8,756 bases of DNA from CAYLQD01 sp043819695 (lineage in GTDB: Bacteria; Planctomycetota; PUPC01), in assembly GCA_043819695.1 (NCBI GenBank), contig JBDREM010000023.1, forward strand, positions 1-8,756, read 5' to 3'. Under the pieces are notes generated by a model. That model had not been told where the DNA came from, did not search any database, and saw only the letters and a program-made list of their open reading frames with translations. Within the stretch, counting starts at the first letter, position 1. Each line of letters opens with the position of its first letter. Positions 4,434 to 8,756 of the stretch are shown piece after piece. Both the position numbers and the translations under genes were made by a program.

Positions 4434-6448
4434 TGTTGCTGCTGGCGGCCGCGGCGGTGGTCGTTGTCGCCGTGGTCTACTTCGGCCGGACGCCGCCCGC
4501 GCCCGGCCCGGAGCCGGGGGCCAAGCCGGGCGGCGGAGCGAAGCCGGCCGGGGCCGTCGGCCGGGGTCACAGCTTCCAGTACAAGGGCCCGATGCCCACC
4601 GCGTTCCACGAGGCGCCCGAGCTGGCGGCGCTCGTGAAGGAGGGGAAGCTGCCGCCGGTCGACGAGCGGCTCCCGAAGGAGCCGCTGGTGGTGCCGGTGG
4701 TGGAGCGGATCGGGAAGTACGGGGGCACGTGGCGCCGTGCCTTCACCGGCCCCGCCGACGGCCAGAACATCGACCGGCTCCAGCACGATCACGTGATCTA
4801 CTACGACCTCGACGGCTACACCCTGGTGCCCCACATCGCCAAGTCGTGGGAGGTGAAGGACGGCGGCCGCGTCTTCGAATTCAAGCTGCGCAAGGGGATG
4901 AAGTGGTCCGACGGCCACCCGTTCACCGCTGACGATTTCGTCTTCGCGCACAACGACATCCTTCTGGACGACGAGCTCGTTCCCGTCAAGCCGATGTGGA
5001 TGCGCCCGGGCGGCAAGATCTGCGAGATCACAAAAGTGGACGAGACGACGTTCCGCTACACGTTCGCCGAGTCGTACTACGTCTTCCCCGATTTCTACGG
5101 CAGCGCGGTGGTTGCCGGCCAGAGCGCGGCGGGCCGAAGCCTGGCGGGCGCGTACGCGCCCGCGCACTACCTGAAACAGTTCCACCGCAAGTACGTTTCC
5201 GAACAGGAGTTGAAGAAGAAGGTGAAAGAGGCCGGTCTCGACAATTGGGTGCAACTGCTGAAACAACGCAGTGCCGCCGACCTCAACCGGAACCTCCCGG
5301 TCGTTGGGCCGTGGAAGATGGTGGAGCCGATCACCGGGCAACTCTTCACGCTGGAGCGGAACCCCTACTACTGGGCCGTGGACCCGGAAGGGAACCAACT
5401 GCCTTACATCGACCGGATCACCATGCACCTGACGCAGAACCTGGAGGTGCTGAACCTGCGCGCCATCCGCGGCGACATCGACATGCAGCACCGGCACATC
5501 CAACTCGCGAAAGTCCCCGTGCTGAAACAGAACGCGGACCAAGGCAACTACCGCGTGCTGTTCTGGCGAAGTCAGAGCGGAAGCGCCTGCGGCATCTTCC
5601 TGAACCAGACCTACGAGGCCGACCCCGAGGTCGGCCGGTGGTTCCGCAACAAGGACTTCCGCATCGCCCTGTCGCACGGGGTCGACCGCGAGGCGATCAA
5701 CGAGCTCGTCTTTCTCGGGACCGGCACGCCGCGGGCGTTCCTCTGTGCCCCCGACTCGCCCTACTATCCCGGACCGGAGTACGAAAACCTGTACGCAACC
5801 CTCGACCCCAAGAAGGCCAACGCGGTCCTGGACCGCATCGGCCTCGCGAAGAAGGACGGCGAGGGCTTCCGCCTGCGCAGCGACGGCAAGGGCCCCCTGG
5901 TCCTGACCGTCGCGGTCACCGGCGACGCGTTCTTCGACTACCCCGGCGCCGCCGAACTGCTCGCCGAGCAGTGGGCCAAGATCGGCCTCAAGATCCACGT
6001 GTCCGTCGAGGAACGCAGCGTCAGCGGCGCGCGCGGGGTCGCGAACGAGCAACAGATCACTCTCTGGGAGACCGGGGCATCCGACGCCCCGTTCTTCACG
6101 GCGCCGGTCGGGACCGGGTGTGCCTATGCGCCGATGATCGGCGCGTGGTACGACTCCGGCGGAGAGAAGGGCGTCGAGCCGACCGGTATTTTCAGGCAGA
6201 TGCTCGATTTGTACGAGAAGAGCTTGGTGCTTCCGCCGGAGCAACGCATCGAGTTGGGACGGAAGCTCTGGGGCCTCCACGCAGAGAATCTCTTCGTGAT
6301 CGGAACGGTCGGCCGGTCGCCGGCGTTCAACGGGGTGGTGGTGGTGAAGAACAACTTCCGCAACGTTCCCGACGAGGCGCCGAACAACTCGCTGCTGCAG
6401 AATCCCGGACCCGCCCGGCCCGAGCAGTTCTTCTTCGACGGCAATTGA
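4400..6448 (+). CDS. ABC transporter substrate-binding protein, family 5 (SBP_bac_5)
   Basis: This 682-residue protein captures the substrate outside the membrane for the importer encoded downstream. A hydrophobic N-terminus (about 10-27) is followed by a Pro/Gly/Lys linker (31-54). There is no lipobox cysteine, so it is probably membrane-anchored by an uncleaved segment or released by signal peptidase. The SBP_bac_5 body shows LVPHIAKSWEVKDGGRVFEF (142-161), the signature LRKGMKWSDGHPFTADDFVF (163-182), ERNPYYW (319-325), and FRNKDFRIALSHGVDREAIN (415-434). The preceding ELAALVKEGKLPPVDERLP (74-92) is a segment I associate with longer, CAZyme-linked members rather than short peptide-binding ones. 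ATG 4400 has AAGGAG at 4389-4394, five bases away. Family-5 proteins bind peptides, nickel or oligosaccharides; the hydrolase upstream favours a sugar. Very high confidence in family, low in ligand. Confidence 0.93.
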   Translation: MSQKNGSERVVMLLLAAAAVVVVAVVYFGRTPPAPGPEPGAKPGGGAKPAGAVGRGHSFQYKGPMPTAFHEAPELAALVKEGKLPPVDERLPKEPLVVPVVERIGKYGGTWRRAFTGPADGQNIDRLQHDHVIYYDLDGYTLVPHIAKSWEVKDGGRVFEFKLRKGMKWSDGHPFTADDFVFAHNDILLDDELVPVKPMWMRPGGKICEITKVDETTFRYTFAESYYVFPDFYGSAVVAGQSAAGRSLAGAYAPAHYLKQFHRKYVSEQELKKKVKEAGLDNWVQLLKQRSAADLNRNLPVVGPWKMVEPITGQLFTLERNPYYWAVDPEGNQLPYIDRITMHLTQNLEVLNLRAIRGDIDMQHRHIQLAKVPVLKQNADQGNYRVLFWRSQSGSACGIFLNQTYEADPEVGRWFRNKDFRIALSHGVDREAINELVFLGTGTPRAFLCAPDSPYYPGPEYENLYATLDPKKANAVLDRIGLAKKDGEGFRLRSDGKGPLVLTVAVTGDAFFDYPGAAELLAEQWAKIGLKIHVSVEERSVSGARGVANEQQITLWETGASDAPFFTAPVGTGCAYAPMIGAWYDSGGEKGVEPTGIFRQMLDLYEKSLVLPPEQRIELGRKLWGLHAENLFVIGTVGRSPAFNGVVVVKNNFRNVPDEAPNNSLLQNPGPARPEQFFFDGN

Positions 6449-6525
6449 CCTCGGCGTTGTGGATTCCGGCTGCTTCCTTCTGCAAGGGACGGCGTTCCCG
6501 GGACGGCTGCCGACAAGGAGCAACG
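6449..6525 (+). other. Short intergenic gap within the transporter operon
   Basis: Seventy-seven bases separate the binding protein from the first permease, the only real gap in the cluster. GGGACGGC occurs twice, and TCCCGGGA is a small palindrome between the copies. Such gaps after a binding-protein gene sometimes hold a weak stem that lowers downstream expression, but no strong stem is visible here. Confidence 0.4.
6515..6520 (+). promoter_or_regulatory. Shine-Dalgarno site fixing the first permease start
   Basis: AAGGAG lies five bases before ATG 6526. The reading frame is open far upstream, inside the binding-protein gene in another frame, so this site and the start of homology (LAYIARRMV) decide the true start. 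Confidence 0.75.
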
Positions 6526-7518
6526 ATGCTCGCGTACATCGCACGGCGAATGGTCCTGGCGTGCGGCACGATCCTGGCGATCTCCATCGTCTCGTTCCTC
6601 ATCATTCAACTTCCCCCCGGCGACTACCTGACCGCCTACATCGCCACCTTGCGGGCGCAGGGGGACGCCGTCAGCATGGAGCAGGTCGAGGCCCTCCGCA
6701 AGCAGTACGGCCTGGACCGGCCCATCATGGAGCAGTACGGCCTGTGGATGTGGAACATGCTCCACGGGGACTTCGGCGTCTCGCTCGACTACAACCGCCC
6801 GGTCTCCGAGCTGATCGGCGAACGCCTGTTCCTGACCGTGGTCGTGACGCTGTCGGCCGTGATCTTCACGTGGGCGCTGGCGATTCCGATCGGCATCTAC
6901 TCCGCGGTGCGGCAGCATTCGGCCGGCGACTATGTCTTTACGTTCATCGGGTTCATCGGCGTCGCCATTCCCGGCTTCCTGCTGGCGCTCGTGCTGATGT
7001 ACGGCGCCTACGCGTGGTTCGGGATCAGCGTGGACGGGCTCTTCTCCGATGCCTATATCGAGGCCGAATGGAGCCTCGCACGCGTGGGGGATCTCCTGAC
7101 GCATCTGTGGGTCCCGGCACTCGTGCTGGGCGCGGCCGGCACGGCGCAACTCATCCGCATCCTGCGCTCCAACCTGCTGGACGAGCTCCGCAAGCCCTAC
7201 GTCGTGGCGGCCCGCGCCAAGGGGCTGTCCCTGTGGCGCGCGGTCATCAAGTACCCGGTGCGCGTGGCGCTGAACCCGCTCGTCAGCACCGTCGGCTACA
7301 TCCTGCCCGCCCTGGTTTCGGGCAGCGTAATCGTGTCCGTGGTCCTGAACCTGCCCACGGTGGGGCCGCTGCTCTGGCGGGCGCTGCTGGCGCAGGACAT
7401 GTACCTGGCGGGCACGATCGTGCTGCTGCTGTCCACGCTGACCGTGATCGGGACGCTGCTGTCGGACATCCTGCTGGTGATCCTGGACCCGCGCATCCGC
7501 CTGGAGGGCCGGCGATGA
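6526..7518 (+). CDS. ABC transporter permease, DppB/OppB type
   Basis: The 330-residue inner-membrane protein forms one half of the import channel. It follows the DppB plan: N-terminal segment (about 10-28, beginning YIARRMVLA), a periplasmic loop with EALRKQYGLDRP (55-66) and GDFGVSL (81-87), then five more membrane segments near 103-125, 137-165, 195-212, 257-279 and 295-320. The cytoplasmic EAA-like loop, PYVVAARAKGLSLWRAVIKY (224-243), docks on the ATPase. It ends with the family-typical LLSDILLVILDPRIRL (311-326). Length matches the family (about 310-340). The stop overlaps the next start as ATGA, so the two permeases are made in coupled amounts. A gene symbol is withheld because the name dppB would imply dipeptides, and the cargo is not known. 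Confidence 0.95.
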   Translation: MLAYIARRMVLACGTILAISIVSFLIIQLPPGDYLTAYIATLRAQGDAVSMEQVEALRKQYGLDRPIMEQYGLWMWNMLHGDFGVSLDYNRPVSELIGERLFLTVVVTLSAVIFTWALAIPIGIYSAVRQHSAGDYVFTFIGFIGVAIPGFLLALVLMYGAYAWFGISVDGLFSDAYIEAEWSLARVGDLLTHLWVPALVLGAAGTAQLIRILRSNLLDELRKPYVVAARAKGLSLWRAVIKYPVRVALNPLVSTVGYILPALVSGSVIVSVVLNLPTVGPLLWRALLAQDMYLAGTIVLLLSTLTVIGTLLSDILLVILDPRIRLEGRR

Positions 7519-8642
7519 GCACGGCGCCGCAACCGCCCGAGGACACGCCGCTCGAAGAGCGCGTCCTCGTCGCCTCGCAGTGGCGGCTGATCTGGTGGCG
7601 CTTCCGCAAGCACCGCCTGGCCGTGGCGGCGGGGGCCGTCGTGCTGCTGCTCTCGCTCGTCGCGCTGTTCGGCGACTTCCTGGCCACCGGCAGCCCGCGC
7701 GCGAGCAACGCCGTGAGGCGGCACCTTCCCCCGCAGGGGATCCACTGGTTCGACGAGGGCAGATGGCGGCCCCACGTCTACGCCATCCGGTCCCGGGTCG
7801 ACCCGGACACGCTGCAGCGCATCCACGAGCCCGACCCGACCGACAAGATTCCCGTGCGGTTCTTCGCGAAGGGCGAGCCGTACCGGCTGCTGGGACTCAT
7901 CCCGACGCGCCGCCGCCTGCTCGGCGTCGAGGGCCACCCGACGCGGACCCACATCTACATCCTCGGCACGGACAAGCTGGGACGCGACCTGTGGTCCCGC
8001 CTGATGTACGGCACGCGGATCTCCATGTCCGTCGGCCTGCTGGGCGTGCTGGTGAGCCTTGTCCTGGGCGTGACGCTCGGCGGCATCTCGGGATACTACG
8101 GCGGCTGGGTGGACACGGTCATCCAGCGCGTCATCGAGTTCCTGCTCGGCATCCCCACGATCCCGCTCTGGATGGGACTGGCCGCGGCCCTGCCGAAGGA
8201 CTGGTCCATCCTGCGGATCTACTTCGCCGTCACGATCATCATCTCCCTCATCGCGTGGACGGGGATGGCGCGCGTGGTGCGCGGCAAGTTCCTGGCGCTG
8301 CGCGAGGAGGATTTCGTGACCTCCGCGCGCCTGGCCGGGTGCAGCGAGATGCGCATCATCTTCCGGCACATGGTGCCGGCCATGACGAGCCACATCATCG
8401 CGGCCACCACGCTGGCAATTCCCAGCATGATCGTCAGCGAGACCGCGCTGAGCTTCCTCGGCCTGGGACTGCGCCCGCCGGCCATCAGCTGGGGCGTACT
8501 GCTGCAGGAGGCGCAGACCGTGCAGTCGGTCGCCCTGTACCCGTGGCTTATGATCCCCGCGCTCGCGGTGATCCTGGCCGTCCTGGCGTTCAACTTCTTC
8601 GGCGACGGCCTGCGCGACGCCGCCGACCCGTACGGAGGGTAG
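7515..8642 (+). CDS. ABC transporter permease, DppC/OppC type, with enlarged periplasmic domain
   Basis: This 375-residue protein is the second channel subunit. A cytoplasmic N-terminus containing SQWRLIWWRFRKHRLA (21-36, OppC_N-like) leads into the first membrane segment (about 37-56). The BPD_transp_1 core starts around GTDKLGRDLWSRLMYGTRIS (151-170) and continues with GGISGYYGGWVD (189-200). The EAA loop reads EEDFVTSARLAGCSEMRIIF (264-283), and LSFLGLGLRPPAISWG (312-327) is a DppC hallmark. It ends with FFGDGLRDAADP, as expected. Unusually, some 90 residues (about 58-147) separate the first segment from the core, against roughly 30-50 in typical DppC. They carry HWFDEGRWRPHVYAIRSRVD and a Pro/Arg-rich stretch, predicted to be periplasmic. 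The gene overlaps the upstream permease by ATGA and is followed at once by the ATPase. Confidence 0.94.
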   Translation: MSTAPQPPEDTPLEERVLVASQWRLIWWRFRKHRLAVAAGAVVLLLSLVALFGDFLATGSPRASNAVRRHLPPQGIHWFDEGRWRPHVYAIRSRVDPDTLQRIHEPDPTDKIPVRFFAKGEPYRLLGLIPTRRRLLGVEGHPTRTHIYILGTDKLGRDLWSRLMYGTRISMSVGLLGVLVSLVLGVTLGGISGYYGGWVDTVIQRVIEFLLGIPTIPLWMGLAAALPKDWSILRIYFAVTIIISLIAWTGMARVVRGKFLALREEDFVTSARLAGCSEMRIIFRHMVPAMTSHIIAATTLAIPSMIVSETALSFLGLGLRPPAISWGVLLQEAQTVQSVALYPWLMIPALAVILAVLAFNFFGDGLRDAADPYGG

Positions 8643-8647
8643 GCGCC

Positions 8648-8756
8648 GTGACCGACCCGGCGCGATCACTGCTGTCGGTGCAAGGGCTCGAGGCCGTCTT
8701 CGAGCTCGACGAAGGCGTGGTCCGCGCCGTCGACGGCGTCAGTTTCGACATCGAGG
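8648..8756 (+). CDS. ABC transporter ATP-binding protein, DppD/OppD type (5' end only)
   Basis: GTG at 8648, eight bases after GGAGGG (8634-8639, inside the end of the permease gene), opens a frame that runs off the window after 36 codons. Visible sequence includes SLLSVQGLEAVFELDEGVVR and AVDGVSFDIE, the standard N-terminal beta strands of a DppD-type nucleotide-binding subunit (L-x-V-x-x-L ... R-A-V-D-G-V-S-F). Walker A, the Q-loop and the signature motif would lie beyond 8756 and cannot be checked. Position after two permeases, with a five-base gap, fits the ATPase powering this importer. A DppF-type partner would be expected next. Confidence 0.88.
   Translation, partial: MTDPARSLLSVQGLEAVFELDEGVVRAVDGVSFDIE

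Noticed and set aside
4996..6525. Plus-strand frame open from 4996 that runs into the first permease
   Set aside because: The upstream part is an off-frame reading of the binding-protein gene. The permease proper begins at ATG 6526 with its own ribosome binding site.
4280..6544. Minus-strand open frame of 754 codons opposite the binding-protein gene
   Set aside because: It is a mirror of the high-GC codon use of the plus-strand gene. Its Arg/Val/Leu/His-rich translation has no recognisable domain, while the plus strand encodes a clear SBP_bac_5 protein.
6459..7514. Plus-strand frame open from 6459 that runs into the second permease
   Set aside because: The upstream part is an off-frame reading of the first permease. 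Homology to DppC starts at ATG 7515, overlapping the previous stop as ATGA.
7296..8669. Minus-strand open frame of 457 codons opposite the two permeases
   Set aside because: It is a shadow of the permease genes, with Gln/Arg/Asp-rich low-complexity translation and no motif.

Overview
This window is GC-rich with strong G/C bias at codon third positions. It has two parts: a repeat-laden, gene-poor stretch (about 1-1528) and a dense plus-strand gene cluster (about 1529-8756) for breaking down and importing a small solute, probably an oligosaccharide. Three things point to a Planctomycetota or wider PVC-type environmental bacterium: degenerate 'CACGGATGAACACGGAT'-type and 'CACGGGC...GCCCGTG' palindromes, a GH95-like hydrolase of a type I associate with such lineages, and a decayed hydrolase with a collagen-binding-type C-terminus. 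This is an inference from style; the window has no phylogenetic marker.

Left part. A 52-residue zinc-ribbon-like protein lies on the minus strand (125-283), preceded by a strong Shine-Dalgarno sequence. It is bracketed by an extended inverted repeat (34-109) and a second, more degenerate one (310-418). From about 560 to 1030 there is a chain of different hairpin-forming palindromes (569-587, 593-611, 786-810, 837-856, 882-924, 945-1028). Long open frames cross this area on both strands, but they are read through the palindromes and do not look like genes. Positions 1029-1528 hold nothing I can name except a G9 run.

Right part. At 1529-1678 a short reading frame encodes a lipoprotein signal peptide, and at 1657-1905 another frame carries the end of a collagen-binding-type C-terminal domain. 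Together they look like the two ends of a secreted hydrolase that has lost its catalytic middle. Four bases later a GH95-like glycoside hydrolase begins (1910-4057). It has no signal peptide, so it is probably cytoplasmic. A start codon overlapping its stop opens a small secreted protein whose frame appears broken (4054-4433). Then follows a PepT/Dpp-type ABC importer: family-5 solute-binding protein (4400-6448), two permeases (6526-7518 and 7515-8642, overlapping by ATGA) and the first 36 codons of an ATPase (8648 to the window edge).

How they fit together. The binding protein would capture a substrate outside the membrane, the permease pair driven by the ATPase would import it, and the hydrolase would cleave it in the cytoplasm. 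Spacing and overlaps indicate one plus-strand operon from at least 1910 rightwards. Family-5 importers carry peptides, nickel or oligosaccharides; the adjoining hydrolase makes a sugar the best guess. I recognised no promoter, terminator, tRNA, rRNA, CRISPR array or intact mobile element.
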